64,000 bases of DNA from Fidelibacterota bacterium (GTDB lineage: Bacteria > Fidelibacterota > Marinisomatia > SCGC-AAA003-L08 > TS1B11). The position numbers and the translations under genes are program-made. The notes under the pieces were generated by a model. It was not told where the DNA came from, made no database searches, and worked only from the letters and a program-made list of their open reading frames with translations. The DNA lies in contig CP070638.1 in the NCBI GenBank assembly GCA_020354025.1, positions 2,778,578 through 2,842,577 on the forward strand, written 5' to 3'. Of the stretch, positions 27,695-37,455 are shown piece by piece. The number at the start of each line of letters is the position of its first letter. The first letter of the stretch is position 1.

Positions 27695-28804
27695 ATGACA
27701 TTATCTATAAAGAAGTTTTTAGTCACCGGCGGGGCCGGCTTTATTGGCGGGAACTTCGTCGCCAAGGTGCTAAGTGAGGAAATAGGCAAGGTCCTGGTAC
27801 TGGATAAGCTCACCTATGCCGGTCACCGAGCTACCTTACGCTCCTGGGAAGGAAGCCCCGCCTACCGCTTCGTACAGGGAGACATCGGCGATCGGCAGCT
27901 GGTACAGCAGCTCTTCCAGGAATTCCAACCCAATTACATCGTCAACTTTGCCGCCGAATCCCATGTGGATCGGAGTATCGAGTCGGCCGATGACTTCGTC
28001 GAAACCAATATCGTGGGTACCTATGTCCTGGTAGATGAGGCGTTGAGCTACTGGCAGGGTCTTTCCGGGGATGAAGCCCGATCTTTTCGCTTTCATCATA
28101 TCTCTACGGATGAAGTGTACGGCAGTTTGGGAGCCACCGGCTATTTCACTGAGCAGACACCTTACGCCCCCAACTCGCCCTACTCTGCTTCCAAAGCCGC
28201 CTCGGATCACCTGGTACGGGCCTATCACCGGACTCACCAATTGCCTGCCACCATCTCCAACTGCTCAAACAACTACGGATCGTACCAGTTCCCCGAGAAA
28301 CTGATCCCCCTGGCGCTTCTGAATGCCTTGGAGGACAAACCCGTCCCTGTCTACGGCGACGGCCTGAACATCCGGGACTGGCTATACGTAGAAGACCACT
28401 GCGAGGCCATCCTACAAGTGTTGGCCCACGGCCAGCCGGGAGAAACCTATAATGTGGGTGGTCGCTGCGAAATGACCAACCTGGACCTCCTCCACACCCT
28501 GTTCCAGTGCCTGAAGGATCAGGCCGATCTTATACGAGAGCACACAGATTACTGCATTGACGTTGACTATGCCTCCCTCATCAATTTTGTCCCTGACAGA
28601 CCTGGTCATGACCGGCGTTATGCGATCGATACGGGAAAAATCCAGCGGGAGCTGGGCTGGACTCCCAGGGAAAACCTCCGAACCGGTCTGGCCAAGACCG
28701 TCACTTGGTACGTCACCCACCTGGACTGGTGCCGGGAAGTGCTCAAGGACAATTACGACCGCCGACGCTTGGGATCAGCCAAGCGAACAGTTTCTGATCC
28801 ATGA
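27695..28804 (+). CDS. rfbB: dTDP-glucose 4,6-dehydratase
   Basis: A 369-aa extended short-chain dehydrogenase that makes dTDP-4-keto-6-deoxyglucose for deoxysugars such as rhamnose. The NAD-binding motif TGGAGFIGGNFV is near the N-terminus, AAESHVDRSIE follows, the HISTDEVYGSLG strand carries the catalytic Asp-Glu, and YSASKAASD supplies the Tyr-Lys pair. RPGHDRRYAID near the C-terminus is diagnostic for RfbB. It overlaps the next gene by four bases. The rmlA, rmlC and rmlD partners are not in the window. Confidence 0.95.
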   Translation: MTLSIKKFLVTGGAGFIGGNFVAKVLSEEIGKVLVLDKLTYAGHRATLRSWEGSPAYRFVQGDIGDRQLVQQLFQEFQPNYIVNFAAESHVDRSIESADDFVETNIVGTYVLVDEALSYWQGLSGDEARSFRFHHISTDEVYGSLGATGYFTEQTPYAPNSPYSASKAASDHLVRAYHRTHQLPATISNCSNNYGSYQFPEKLIPLALLNALEDKPVPVYGDGLNIRDWLYVEDHCEAILQVLAHGQPGETYNVGGRCEMTNLDLLHTLFQCLKDQADLIREHTDYCIDVDYASLINFVPDRPGHDRRYAIDTGKIQRELGWTPRENLRTGLAKTVTWYVTHLDWCREVLKDNYDRRRLGSAKRTVSDP

Positions 28805-29406
28805 TCCGGCCAGCTTTATTGCTCGCTATAGGATTGCTACTGGCTCCTGCTGCTCAGGGGCAACAGGATAAGCCGTTTCATAAGGTAGTAGACGCCTTTC
28901 TGATAAATGCACCTATTAAGATGAATTACCATTATACCATAGCACGCGGCAATTTCCGGCAAGACACCAGCGGTACCCTGGTCCTGATCGGGCCCGGGGT
29001 CTTCCGGCTGGAGCTGTGGGACAAGGTATATGGCAGTGACGGCAGCTCCCTATACCTGCATGATCGGAATACCCATCAGACCGTTATTGACTCATTGCGG
29101 TGGACGGAAGTGAACTTGTGGGTGCGACTGCTGCATGGTGAACTGCCGGCGAGAACGGTCGTGACCCCGTGTGAATCAACCAGTAAAGGTGCTACCTGTT
29201 GGGAACTGAGCCACGAGGAACCGTGGTGGCAAGGTGTGGTGGAGACAGATACGACCACCTGGGCCATCCGTGAGATTCTACTGCATGAAGAGCCAGAGTG
29301 GCAGCACCTGGTTCGGCTGGACATACCGGAACCTTGGAATAATGCCAATCCGGATTCTTTCATAGCATTGGAAGATTTACCCGGCACACGCCTGGACTTG
29401 AGGTAA
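28801..29406 (+). CDS. LolA-like outer-membrane lipoprotein carrier family protein
   Basis: A 201-aa exported protein with a clear signal peptide (residues 1-20, ending AAQGQQD). The mature part has alternating strands of the LolA/LolB fold, including GTLVLIGPGVFRLELWDKVYGSDGSSLYLHDRNTHQTV, in which the substrate-shielding strand and the 'D...L..YD...' region are recognisable. LolA carries lipoproteins across the periplasm. The fold match is from pattern and length only, so a LolA-like paralogue of other function is possible. It starts within rfbB (ATGA). Confidence 0.72.
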   Translation: MIRPALLLAIGLLLAPAAQGQQDKPFHKVVDAFLINAPIKMNYHYTIARGNFRQDTSGTLVLIGPGVFRLELWDKVYGSDGSSLYLHDRNTHQTVIDSLRWTEVNLWVRLLHGELPARTVVTPCESTSKGATCWELSHEEPWWQGVVETDTTTWAIREILLHEEPEWQHLVRLDIPEPWNNANPDSFIALEDLPGTRLDLR

Positions 29407-29415
29407 CGACTTCAC

Positions 29416-30375
29416 ATGAAGCGATTAATCGTTGGCCTGATAATCAGCCTTGTCGCTCTTTGGTGGGCTTTCAAGGGTATGGACTGGCAGGCATTCAAAG
29501 AGGCACTAACAAAGGGGAATATGCTGTGGATAGCCGCGTCCTCGCTGGTCCTTCTGAGTGTGATTCCTCTGCGGGGGCTGCGCTGGTGTATTTTCATGGA
29601 ACCAGTAAAGAAAGTCCCCGTTCGCCTGACCACTGAGGCCACCATCGTAGGATATTTCGGCAATAATGCCCTGCCCTTCCGCCTGGGGGAGCTGTTGCGC
29701 AGCTATTATGTAGCTCGACAGGCTCCGGCGCCGCTAACCCAGGTATTCGGGACGGTTATTGTAGAACGAGTGATAGATATGCTAAGCGCCCTGGTGCTGC
29801 TGGTTTTCCTGCCATTAACAGGGGCTGTACCTGAACAGTTCAAGCGGCCACTGCTGTTATTGGTGGTACTCTGCCTGATCGTTGCAGTGGTAACTGTCTG
29901 GCTGGCACGACGGGAAAATGGTATCCCTTTTGTCAAGGGCAGGTTGAAGAGTATTTTAGACAACCTTCAACTGGGCTTTACCAGTTTGAGACAAGAGCAG
30001 CACTACCTGACACTTTTCTTAACAACTGTGGTTATCTGGCTGCTGTATCTGGTGTATATTCACATCGCGCAGTACGCTATGGGCTTAGGACTGTCGCTGG
30101 TTCAGTCCTACCTTATCTTGGTAGCCACGACATTGGTATTGGTGATACCCGCCGCTCCGGGATTTGTGGGGACCTTCCACGCCGCAGTAATTCTAGTCTG
30201 TGTAAATATCTTCTCAATGGACCCATCCCGGGCACAAGCTATGGCAGTGGTGCTCCATGCCATCGGGTATATACCGTACACTATCATCGGTGCAATACTT
30301 TTCTTTAAATCGCACCTGCGCTTACAGGATGTAAAGAGCCAGCCGCTGAAGCCGGAAGCAGAGAGTTACCGATGA
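29416..30375 (+). CDS. YbhN/UPF0104 (lysylphosphatidylglycerol-synthase TM-like) membrane protein
   Basis: A 319-aa polytopic protein with about eight transmembrane helices. It shows family landmarks: NALPFRLGELLRSYYV, GTVIVERVIDMLSALVLL and the late PAAPGFVGTFHA motif. These are seen in the membrane region shared by MprF-type flippases, AglD and YbhN. A lipid- or polyprenol-linked sugar flippase role is an inference from family and from the sugar and cell-wall neighbours. It overlaps gmhB by four bases. Confidence 0.8.
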   Translation: MKRLIVGLIISLVALWWAFKGMDWQAFKEALTKGNMLWIAASSLVLLSVIPLRGLRWCIFMEPVKKVPVRLTTEATIVGYFGNNALPFRLGELLRSYYVARQAPAPLTQVFGTVIVERVIDMLSALVLLVFLPLTGAVPEQFKRPLLLLVVLCLIVAVVTVWLARRENGIPFVKGRLKSILDNLQLGFTSLRQEQHYLTLFLTTVVIWLLYLVYIHIAQYAMGLGLSLVQSYLILVATTLVLVIPAAPGFVGTFHAAVILVCVNIFSMDPSRAQAMAVVLHAIGYIPYTIIGAILFFKSHLRLQDVKSQPLKPEAESYR

Positions 30376-30896
30376 GTTCCTATCAGCTGCTGCTATTCGA
30401 CAGGGATGGTACCCTTACATATGAGCAGCGGTCCTTTCATCGCGATCTGTCAGCCCTGCCCGCATATCCCTTCACTGGTGTAACGCTTAAACAATTGGAT
30501 GAGTCTGGTTGCCGCTTGGGGATAGCAACCAACCAGAGCGGAATAGCCAGGGGGTACTGGAGCATGAAGGAGGTGGATGTCCTGCACGAGCGGTTCTGCC
30601 GTGAGTGGGACGTAACACCCCGTTTCTATCTCTGTCCCCATCATCCCGACGATGGCTGCCGGTGCCGTAAGCCCGAATCCGAATTGCTCCAACGGGCCAT
30701 GTCAGATTGCGGGGTCCAGGCCAAAGCATGCCTGATGATCGGTGATTCGCTGGCCGATTATGGAGCTGCCCAGTCGGCGGGTGTGGCCTTTGCCCTGGTG
30801 CTTACGGGCAGGGGTCGGGCTACCCGTGACCAGCTACCCGAGCCGCCAGCAATGATATTGGACAATATTGCCGGTCTTAATAAACACCTCACCTGA
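30372..30896 (+). CDS. gmhB: D-glycero-D-manno-heptose 1,7-bisphosphate phosphatase-like HAD phosphatase
   Basis: A 174-aa HAD-IIIA phosphatase. The catalytic DxD is Asp10-Asp12 in LLFDRDGTL, ATNQSGIARG is the second motif, and the zinc-finger CPHHPDDGCRCRKPE is the hallmark of GmhB and HisB-N. GDSLADYGAAQSAG is motif IV. GmhB removes the 7-phosphate of heptose bisphosphate in LPS-core synthesis. The nearby rfbB and flippase-like genes fit surface polysaccharide work; a histidinol-phosphatase role cannot be excluded. Confidence 0.85.
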   Translation: MSSYQLLLFDRDGTLTYEQRSFHRDLSALPAYPFTGVTLKQLDESGCRLGIATNQSGIARGYWSMKEVDVLHERFCREWDVTPRFYLCPHHPDDGCRCRKPESELLQRAMSDCGVQAKACLMIGDSLADYGAAQSAGVAFALVLTGRGRATRDQLPEPPAMILDNIAGLNKHLT

Positions 30897-30897
30897 T

Positions 30898-31866
30898 ATG
30901 CCTGAACTGTCTAGCAATCCGAGAATTGCTGTCCTTCTGGGAGGAATCAATTCAGAACGTGAGATTTCGATGGAGTCAGGCGGGCGAGTGCTCGAGGTCC
31001 TACTTGCCCTGGATTATGACGCGGTTCCCGTGGTCTACGAGGGGGATCTCGCCGCTACTGTCGAGGCGCTTCATGGCTTTGACCTGATCTTCAACGCCCT
31101 GCACGGCGGCGATGGGGAAGACGGAACCATTCAGGCTGCTCTTGACAATGCGGGAATCAGCTACACGGGCTCACGATTCCAGGCCTCCAACCTGGCTATG
31201 GATAAGCACACCAGTAAAGAATGGATGGTCGCAGTCGGTATACCTACAGCCCCCTGGATCAGCCTAACACTTGCTGAGGGGCAACCGTTTCCCCGCAGCG
31301 ACAATTACCCAGAGCTAATGAAGTTTCTTGAAGAATATTCCTACCCGGTAGTAATCAAACCAAACTACGAGGGAAGTACGGTCGGCCTCTCGATAGTAGA
31401 GGCTCCCACCGACCTGGACGAGGCTCTGCTGCTGGCGAGGGAATTCGGACCCCGGGTGATTGTTGAGGACTACATCCCGGGACGGGAACTTACCACTGCG
31501 ATCTTACAACAGCGCCCCTTGCCTATTGTGGAAATCATCCCCAGGCACCGGTCTTACGACTACGAGTGTAAGTACACTGATGGCATGAGTACCTATATCG
31601 TTCCCGCCGACCTGCCCCTAGATGTTACTGTTGCTATTCAGGACGCAGCCCGGCAGTTGTACGAGAATCTGGGCTGCCGTCACTACTCCAGGGTGGACTT
31701 CCGCCTTAATCCCGATGGTCAGTTCTTCTGTTTGGAGCTCAATACCCTCCCCGGTATGACCTCCCACAGCCTGGTACCGATGGCGGCAAAAGCCGTAGGG
31801 ATAAGTTTCACCGAACTGATCAACCGCATCGTCAAGCTAGCTCTCACAGACAAGGGATTGCCGTAA
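30898..31866 (+). CDS. ddl: D-alanine-D-alanine ligase
   Basis: A 322-aa ATP-grasp enzyme that makes the D-Ala-D-Ala end of peptidoglycan precursors. The N-terminal AVLLGGINSEREISMESG, then NALHGGDGEDGTIQ, YTGSRFQASNLAMDKHTSK, VVIKPNYEGSTVGLS and the metal-binding LELNTLPGMTSHSL are all present. ATG 30898 lies one base after the gmhB stop. The frame extends to 30868 inside gmhB, but the chosen start matches the family N-terminus. Confidence 0.95.
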   Translation: MPELSSNPRIAVLLGGINSEREISMESGGRVLEVLLALDYDAVPVVYEGDLAATVEALHGFDLIFNALHGGDGEDGTIQAALDNAGISYTGSRFQASNLAMDKHTSKEWMVAVGIPTAPWISLTLAEGQPFPRSDNYPELMKFLEEYSYPVVIKPNYEGSTVGLSIVEAPTDLDEALLLAREFGPRVIVEDYIPGRELTTAILQQRPLPIVEIIPRHRSYDYECKYTDGMSTYIVPADLPLDVTVAIQDAARQLYENLGCRHYSRVDFRLNPDGQFFCLELNTLPGMTSHSLVPMAAKAVGISFTELINRIVKLALTDKGLP

Positions 31867-33255
31867 ATGACCTTGAAATTCACCAACACCCTTAGTCGCC
31901 GCCTGGAGACCTTCGAGCCAATCCACCCCGGCGAGGTCAGCCTATACACCTGCGGACCCACGGTCTACGATACGGCCCACATCGGCAACCTGCGTACGTT
32001 CATGTTCGAGGACCTGCTCAAGCGCTTTCTCATATATAAGGGCTACAGGGTGAGCCACGTCATGAATATCACTGATGTAGATGACAAAACCATCGATCGC
32101 GCTATCACGGAGGACCTATCCCTGACAGAACTGACCGAGCACCACACCCGGATTTTTCTGGAGGACCTCAGGACACTCAATATCCTGCCTGCCGACTACC
32201 TGCCGCGGGCCACCGAGTTCATCCCACAAATGGTGGAGAGCATAAAGGTTCTGTTAGAGAAGGGGCACGCCTACCGGACCGATGAAGGCTCGGTATTCTT
32301 TGATGTATCATCCTTCCCTGAATATGGCCGGCTGGCCCGTCTGGATCCGGAGCAGCTCAGGTCTGGTGAGCGCGTTGCGGATGACGACTACCAGAAGGAC
32401 GAAGCCCGGGACTTCGCCCTGTGGAAAGCCCGCAAGCCCACGGACGGGGATTATGCCTGGCCTTCCCAATGGAGTGCAGGCCGTCCCGGGTGGCATATTG
32501 AGTGCAGCATCATGTCCACCCATTTTCTCGGGAAGCACTTTGACATTCACTGCGGTGGGGTGGACAATATTTTCCCCCACCATGAGAATGAAATTGCCCA
32601 GAGTCGTTGCTTGCATAACACCCCGTTTGTCAACCTGTGGCTGCATAGCGAACACCTCATCGTGGATGGCCAGAAGATGAGCAAATCCCTGGGCAACTTC
32701 TATACTCTGCAGGATATCCTGGACAGGCAATGCTCACCAGAAGCAGTACGTTATACACTGCTCGCCACTCAGTACCGGCAAAAGCTCAACTTCACTTTTC
32801 CCAGGGTGCAGGAATCCCAGAAAGCGATCAACCGCTTGCGAGAGCTAGTCCGGCGCCTGGAAGAGGTACCCTCCTCTCAAACCGGTACAAGGCCGGAGAT
32901 CCCAGATAAAGCCGTTGAGGCAGCCCTGGATGATGATCTTAATATCGCCGGTGCCCTGGGAGCAATTTTCAGCTGGGCCAGAGAGCTGTTCGGCCTCATG
33001 GACGGGTGCGATCTCTCCCATGAGGCGGCCAGTAAAAGCCTGGAAGCTCTCCGCCGGTATGATGAGATCCTGGGTGTTATCTATTTCAACCTGGACAGCG
33101 AGACCGGTGCAGACATCAAGCGCCTGATCAAGGAGAGGGATCAGGCCCGGAAAGACGGCGATTGGGCTCGTGCCGACGCCATCCGGGAGGAGCTTCTGAC
33201 CCGGGGTATTATCCTGGAAGATACCTCCTCCGGGACTATCTGGAAAAAGGGCTAG
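31867..33255 (+). CDS. cysS: Cysteinyl-tRNA synthetase
   Basis: A 462-aa class-I aminoacyl-tRNA synthetase. The HIGH-type motif is HIGN in CGPTVYDTAHIGNLRTF, the KMSKS loop is exact (KMSKSLGNF), and zinc ligands include CGP near the start, the Cys of IECSI and the HHENE region. The DALR/anticodon domain is C-terminal. The gene abuts ddl with no spacer. The stop TAG at 33253-33255 is followed in the same frame by the methyltransferase remnant. Confidence 0.96.
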   Translation: MTLKFTNTLSRRLETFEPIHPGEVSLYTCGPTVYDTAHIGNLRTFMFEDLLKRFLIYKGYRVSHVMNITDVDDKTIDRAITEDLSLTELTEHHTRIFLEDLRTLNILPADYLPRATEFIPQMVESIKVLLEKGHAYRTDEGSVFFDVSSFPEYGRLARLDPEQLRSGERVADDDYQKDEARDFALWKARKPTDGDYAWPSQWSAGRPGWHIECSIMSTHFLGKHFDIHCGGVDNIFPHHENEIAQSRCLHNTPFVNLWLHSEHLIVDGQKMSKSLGNFYTLQDILDRQCSPEAVRYTLLATQYRQKLNFTFPRVQESQKAINRLRELVRRLEEVPSSQTGTRPEIPDKAVEAALDDDLNIAGALGAIFSWARELFGLMDGCDLSHEAASKSLEALRRYDEILGVIYFNLDSETGADIKRLIKERDQARKDGDWARADAIREELLTRGIILEDTSSGTIWKKG

Positions 33256-33576
33256 GGGAACCATCTAAAGTCCCCTCGCCGACAGGAGAATATCGGCGCA
33301 GGGATTTACGGCACCGACATCAACCGGGACACACTTGAACTGGCGTCCCTAATCTACTGCGATGTGAGTTTCATTGCACCCGAGGAAGCGAATGTCGTAC
33401 GGGCGGAATTCGACATGATACTCCATAGCCATGTCAGGGAAGACGTCGATAGCTGCGAGGAGGTGCTAGTTTCCCTCCAGAGGTTACTTAGCCCGAACGG
33501 TAAATTTGGTATGGAAATCGATGAGGATGTCTACAATAATTCTCTACTATCCTTTGATTCGCGCACTTATTACTGA
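33256..33576 (+). pseudogene. Remnant of a class-I SAM-dependent methyltransferase
   Basis: An open stretch in the same frame as cysS runs to the stop at 33576. It encodes ENIGAGIYGTDINRDTLELA, which resembles methyltransferase motif I and the following acidic loop, then EFDMILHSHVREDVD (compare the usual FDxIxHSHVLEHL), then VLVSLQRLLSPNGKFGMEI (compare LxRLLKPGG). The N-terminal part is missing, the glycine motif is incomplete and the protein stops early. The only start is an internal GTG at 33364. I read it as a decayed gene. Confidence 0.6.
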
Positions 33577-33727
33577 TCCCATTCATCTTACCTTATTGCC
33601 GTATACCGCAAAGTGTAGCACAAACATTGTATACAGCCAGTCCAGATTGCAATAAATATGGCGTTGAAAAACCTTGACCTGCATCTTAAAGCACGGGTAA
33701 CATTCGCCGCTTTATAATTATGGATTT

Positions 33728-34156
33728 ATGAGAACATTCTCGCTTAGGGCGGAAAATATTAAAAAGGATTGGTACCTGGTGGATGCCGAGGGTCAGGTGC
33801 TGGGACGTTTGGCAGCCCGTATTGCCGCCGTTCTTCGCGGCAAACACAAACCGACCTTCTCTCCTCATTTGGACATGGGCGATTGCGTAGTAGTAACTAA
33901 TGCTGAGAAGATAGTGGTTACCGGTGCTAAGGAAACCCAGAAAAACTACCGGCATCACAGCGGTTTCCCAGGTGGACAGAATACCAAAACCCTGGAGACC
34001 ATACGCAAGAGGCACCCTGAACGGATCATCGAAAATGCCGTACGGGGGATGCTGCCCCATAACCGCTTGGGACGCAAGATGCTCAAACATCTGAAAGTAT
34101 ACACTGGTCCCGATCATCCCCACCAGGCTCAACAACCACAACCTCTGGATACGTAG
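33728..34156 (+). CDS. rplM: 50S ribosomal protein L13
   Basis: A 142-aa ribosomal protein with [42 protein letters not shown] and [21 protein letters not shown], all typical of L13. It leads the block rplM-rpsI-rpsB-tsf-pyrH-frr. No Shine-Dalgarno is visible, while TATAAT lies at 33713-33718, only 10 bases before the ATG. That would allow a leaderless or nearly leaderless transcript, but no good -35 box is seen. Confidence 0.97.
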   Translation: MRTFSLRAENIKKDWYLVDAEGQVLGRLAARIAAVLRGKHKPTFSPHLDMGDCVVVTNAEKIVVTGAKETQKNYRHHSGFPGGQNTKTLETIRKRHPERIIENAVRGMLPHNRLGRKMLKHLKVYTGPDHPHQAQQPQPLDT

Positions 34157-34163
34157 GTAGCTT

Positions 34164-34556
34164 ATGACTAAAGTCATTGCGCGGACTGTTGGCAGACGGA
34201 AGTCTGCAGTCGCCCGGGTGCAGCTGGAGAGTGGCAAGGGCGAAATTGTAATTAACAAGCGCGAATTAGACGACTATTTTCACCGCGGATTCCACAAAAA
34301 GCTCCTGATGGAACCGTTGGAGGCCGTTGGAGTAACAGACCAATATGACATTAAAATCAACGTACACGGAGGGGGACTTTCCGGCCAAGCTGGCGCCGTA
34401 CGCCTGGCTATTGCCCGGGCCCTGGAAAAAGTCAACGAGGACTTTCGCCTGATCCTCAAACGGGGTGGCTTCCTGACCCGGGACGCCCGGGAGGTTGAGC
34501 GTAAGAAGTATGGCCAGCCGGGCGCCAGAAAGCGGTTCCAGTTCTCCAAACGCTAA
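34164..34556 (+). CDS. rpsI: 30S ribosomal protein S9
   Basis: A 130-aa ribosomal protein. [14 protein letters not shown] at the start, [23 protein letters not shown] in the middle and the basic C-terminal ending with [11 protein letters not shown] (its last Lys-Arg reaching the P-site tRNA) are diagnostic. It starts 7 bases after rplM, the universal L13-S9 pair. Confidence 0.97.
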   Translation: MTKVIARTVGRRKSAVARVQLESGKGEIVINKRELDDYFHRGFHKKLLMEPLEAVGVTDQYDIKINVHGGGLSGQAGAVRLAIARALEKVNEDFRLILKRGGFLTRDAREVERKKYGQPGARKRFQFSKR

Positions 34557-34578
34557 CCGTAGCATCCATAAGGATTGT

Positions 34579-35475
34579 ATGACCAACACACCGCAGATAA
34601 CAGCTGAAAACCTGATCAGTACCGGAGCCCACTTCGGGCACCTCACTCGCAGATGGCATCCCAATTACAAGCCGTATATCTTTATGGAAAAAAACGGTAT
34701 CCACATCATAGACATTCAGCAAACCATGCAATGTCTACATCAAGCTATCGATGTGGCTACTAGGACTGTCCGGGACGGTGGCACGGTACTGTTCGTAGGT
34801 ACTAAGAAACAGGCAAAGGATATCCTACAACGGGAAGCAGACCGCTGCGGTATGTACTATGTGGTGGAACGTTGGCTGGGGGGCACCCTGACCAACTTTG
34901 CCACTATCAAGCGAAGCATCAAGCGGCTGCAGCAGCTGGAAAAAGATGCCGATACTCTCTATCAGACCCTGACGAAGAAAGAAATCCTGCGCCTGGAGCG
35001 TGAGCGCATCCGCCTATCCGATCAGCACCGGGGTATCAAGGACATGAAGCAGCTGCCAGACATTGTCTATGTCGTGGATGGTCAGTATGAGGCTACCGCT
35101 ATCAGCGAGGCTCGGCGTCTCGAAATTCCCATTATAGCAATCATAGACAGCAATACCGACCCAGCCCTGGTAGATTACCCCATACCCGCTAATGATGATT
35201 CCCTCCGCACCATTCAATTAATCACGGAAACCCTGGCTACTGCTATTATTGCAGTCCGTGGTGATCAGTCATTAAAAGTCGAAGAAGAGACCGATGCCGA
35301 AGCTGAGGAAACCGCTGATGAGACTGCCTCAGAGGGTGAGGAGGCCGGCCCAGCACCGGATGTCGCAGAAGCAGCTCCAGATGAACAGACGGCGGTTGAG
35401 ATCGAAGAGGTCACGCCTGCAATTGAGGACGATAAAGACGCAGATGAAGGAAAAGAGAAAGGGAAGAAGGAGTGA
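34579..35475 (+). CDS. rpsB: 30S ribosomal protein S2 with acidic C-terminal extension
   Basis: A 298-aa S2. The N-terminal AHFGHLTRRWHPNYKPYIF and later VERWLGGTLTNFATI and IVDSNTDPxLVDYPIPANDDS-like segments are standard. From about residue 235 it carries an extension of some 60 residues made mostly of Glu, Asp and Ala and ending in a short Lys run. Such acidic tails on S2 occur in several FCB and other phyla. ATG 34579 is preferred, because the frame upstream lies within rpsI. Its stop overlaps the GTG of tsf. Confidence 0.96.
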   Translation: MTNTPQITAENLISTGAHFGHLTRRWHPNYKPYIFMEKNGIHIIDIQQTMQCLHQAIDVATRTVRDGGTVLFVGTKKQAKDILQREADRCGMYYVVERWLGGTLTNFATIKRSIKRLQQLEKDADTLYQTLTKKEILRLERERIRLSDQHRGIKDMKQLPDIVYVVDGQYEATAISEARRLEIPIIAIIDSNTDPALVDYPIPANDDSLRTIQLITETLATAIIAVRGDQSLKVEEETDAEAEETADETASEGEEAGPAPDVAEAAPDEQTAVEIEEVTPAIEDDKDADEGKEKGKKE

Positions 35476-36089
35476 TATCGGCAAACCTGGTAAAGGAGCT
35501 TCGACTCATGACGGGGGCCGGCATGATGGACTGCAAACGAGCCCTGGAGGAAACAGACAGCGATCTGGAAAAAGCTGTCGATTATCTGCGCACAGCGGGG
35601 ATTGCCAAGGCAGAACAGAAAGCGAGCCGCGATACTACCGAGGGCGTCGTAGCCTCATACATCCATCCTGGATCAAAGTTGGGTGTCCTCTTGGAAGTGA
35701 AGTGCGAGACCGACTTCGTGGCTAAAACCGATAGCTTCAAGCAGTTTGTCAAGGATATAACCATGCATATCGCTGCCGCAGCGCCCATGGTCGTCCACCG
35801 GGATGAAATGCCGCAGGCCATCATGGATCATGAAAAGCAGATATATCTCGAACAGGCCCGTCAAACTGGGAAACCCGAGAACATCCTGGAAAAGATCGTC
35901 GATGGGAGACTGAATAAGTTCCTCGCAGAGAATGTGCTTCTGGAGCAGGCATTCGTCAAGGATCCCGAGAAGACCATCGGGGGCTATTTAAACGAGACCG
36001 TGGCCGGTCTCGGTGAGAACATTGCCATTGCCCGCTTTACCCGCTTCCAGCTGGGAGAAACGGATCCAGCAGGAAGCGACGCCGACTGA
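35472..36089 (+). CDS. tsf: Elongation factor Ts (short form)
   Basis: A 205-aa nucleotide-exchange factor for EF-Tu. VKELRLMTGAGMMDCKRALEE is the family N-terminal signature, and KCETDFVAKTDSFKQFV is the second. The protein is about 80 residues shorter than E. coli EF-Ts and has a reduced core, as in many thermophiles and FCB bacteria. It starts with GTG at 35472, overlapping the rpsB stop. Confidence 0.95.
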   Translation: MISANLVKELRLMTGAGMMDCKRALEETDSDLEKAVDYLRTAGIAKAEQKASRDTTEGVVASYIHPGSKLGVLLEVKCETDFVAKTDSFKQFVKDITMHIAAAAPMVVHRDEMPQAIMDHEKQIYLEQARQTGKPENILEKIVDGRLNKFLAENVLLEQAFVKDPEKTIGGYLNETVAGLGENIAIARFTRFQLGETDPAGSDAD

Positions 36090-36107
36090 TAGATTCCCGT
36101 AATACCA

Positions 36108-36833
36108 ATGACCGATCCGCCGTACCCACGCACCCTGCTGAAGATGAGCGGCGAGATCCTCGCCGGCAAGCAGGGATACGGTATTGATCCGTTGGTCGTC
36201 AGTAATCTCGCCCGCCAGGTTAAGTCCGTTGTCGAGCGGGGGCTCCAAGTATGTATAGTGATTGGCGGTGGCAACTTTTTCCGAGGCCTTTCAATGGAAT
36301 CCGGGGGGCTCGACAGAGTATCGGGCGATTACCTTGGTATGCTAGGCACGATTATGAACTCCGTTGCCCTGCAGAACGCTCTTGAAGGGATCGGGGTGGA
36401 TACCCGGGTCCTATCAGCTATCTCCATCATTCAGTTGGCCGAACCATATATCCGGCGACGCGCCATCCGGCACCTAGAGAAAGGCCGGGTAATCATCTGT
36501 GCCGGAGGAACCGGCAATCCCTATTTCACTACCGATACAGCGGCGGTCCTTCGGGGCATTGAAATCGGAGCCGGCCTGATTCTGAAAGGCACCAAAGTGG
36601 ATGGAGTCTTCGATGACGACCCAGCCACTAATCCCGAAGCAAATAAGCTACATTGTATTACATATGAAGAAGTGATTGAAAAAAAATTGCGGGTTATGGA
36701 CCTCACTGCAGTTACCTTATGCATGGAAAACCAGATACCGATCGTGGTCTTTAACATTAAGCAGGACGGCAACCTGCTAAAGGCTGCTACCGGTGACCAG
36801 ATTGGAACCATAGTTATGAGGGACGTGTCATGA
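36108..36833 (+). CDS. pyrH: UMP kinase
   Basis: A 241-aa amino-acid-kinase-fold enzyme that makes UDP from [16 protein letters not shown] and [10 protein letters not shown] at the start, [16 protein letters not shown] and [16 protein letters not shown] in the middle, and [13 protein letters not shown] and [11 protein letters not shown] near the end are diagnostic. It overlaps frr by four bases. Confidence 0.97.
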   Translation: MTDPPYPRTLLKMSGEILAGKQGYGIDPLVVSNLARQVKSVVERGLQVCIVIGGGNFFRGLSMESGGLDRVSGDYLGMLGTIMNSVALQNALEGIGVDTRVLSAISIIQLAEPYIRRRAIRHLEKGRVIICAGGTGNPYFTTDTAAVLRGIEIGAGLILKGTKVDGVFDDDPATNPEANKLHCITYEEVIEKKLRVMDLTAVTLCMENQIPIVVFNIKQDGNLLKAATGDQIGTIVMRDVS

Positions 36834-37387
36834 TCAACGAATTGCACGCCAACTCAAAGGAACACATGGATCAGACAGTAGAGCACGTTCGCCAAGAACT
36901 GGCTACCCTACGTACCGGACGGGCTAATCCCAGGATGGTAGACCATGTCAAGGTTGAATACTACGGCAGCCACCAGCCCCTGAAGAACCTAGCCAATATA
37001 TCCGCTCCGGAACCCCGGCTGTTGGTGGTAGAACCGTACGATAAAACTCAGATTGGTAATATTGTGAAAGCTATCCAACTGGCTGACCTGGGACTCAATC
37101 CCATCAGTGACGGCAACGTCATTCGACTGCCGATACCGGAGTTGACAGAAGAGCGTCGCAAGGAACTAGTGAAAGTAGCACACCAATTGGTGGAAGAAAG
37201 CAAGGTAACGCTGCGAAATGTGCGTAGAGATGCGAATAACGAACTTAAGCAACTAGCAAAAAGCCATGATATCTCCGAGGATAACCTGCACCGAGCAATG
37301 GATAATTTTCAGGCTCTCACCGACGAACATATCACGATCCTAGACGAACTGCTGGCGGCGAAGGAGCAGGAGATCCTCCACGACTGA
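36830..37387 (+). CDS. frr: Ribosome recycling factor
   Basis: A 185-aa factor that splits post-termination ribosomes together with [71 protein letters not shown] and [16 protein letters not shown] are the full set of family signatures. It ends the translation block and is followed by a strong terminator. Confidence 0.97.
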   Translation: MINELHANSKEHMDQTVEHVRQELATLRTGRANPRMVDHVKVEYYGSHQPLKNLANISAPEPRLLVVEPYDKTQIGNIVKAIQLADLGLNPISDGNVIRLPIPELTEERRKELVKVAHQLVEESKVTLRNVRRDANNELKQLAKSHDISEDNLHRAMDNFQALTDEHITILDELLAAKEQEILHD

Positions 37388-37405
37388 CCCTCAGTCAAAT
37401 CCTTC

Positions 37406-37439
37406 GAAAAAAAAGCGGGTTAAGCAACCCGCTTTTTTT
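37406..37439. terminator. Bidirectional intrinsic terminator between frr and nrdJ
   Basis: AAGCGGGTT pairs with AACCCGCTT around the loop AAGC, with an A-run on the left and a T-run on the right. It therefore works as a terminator on both strands: for frr on the plus strand and for the convergent nrdJ on the minus strand, whose stop is at 37456. Confidence 0.92.
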
Positions 37440-37455
37440 AAATCCCAAGGGAGGG

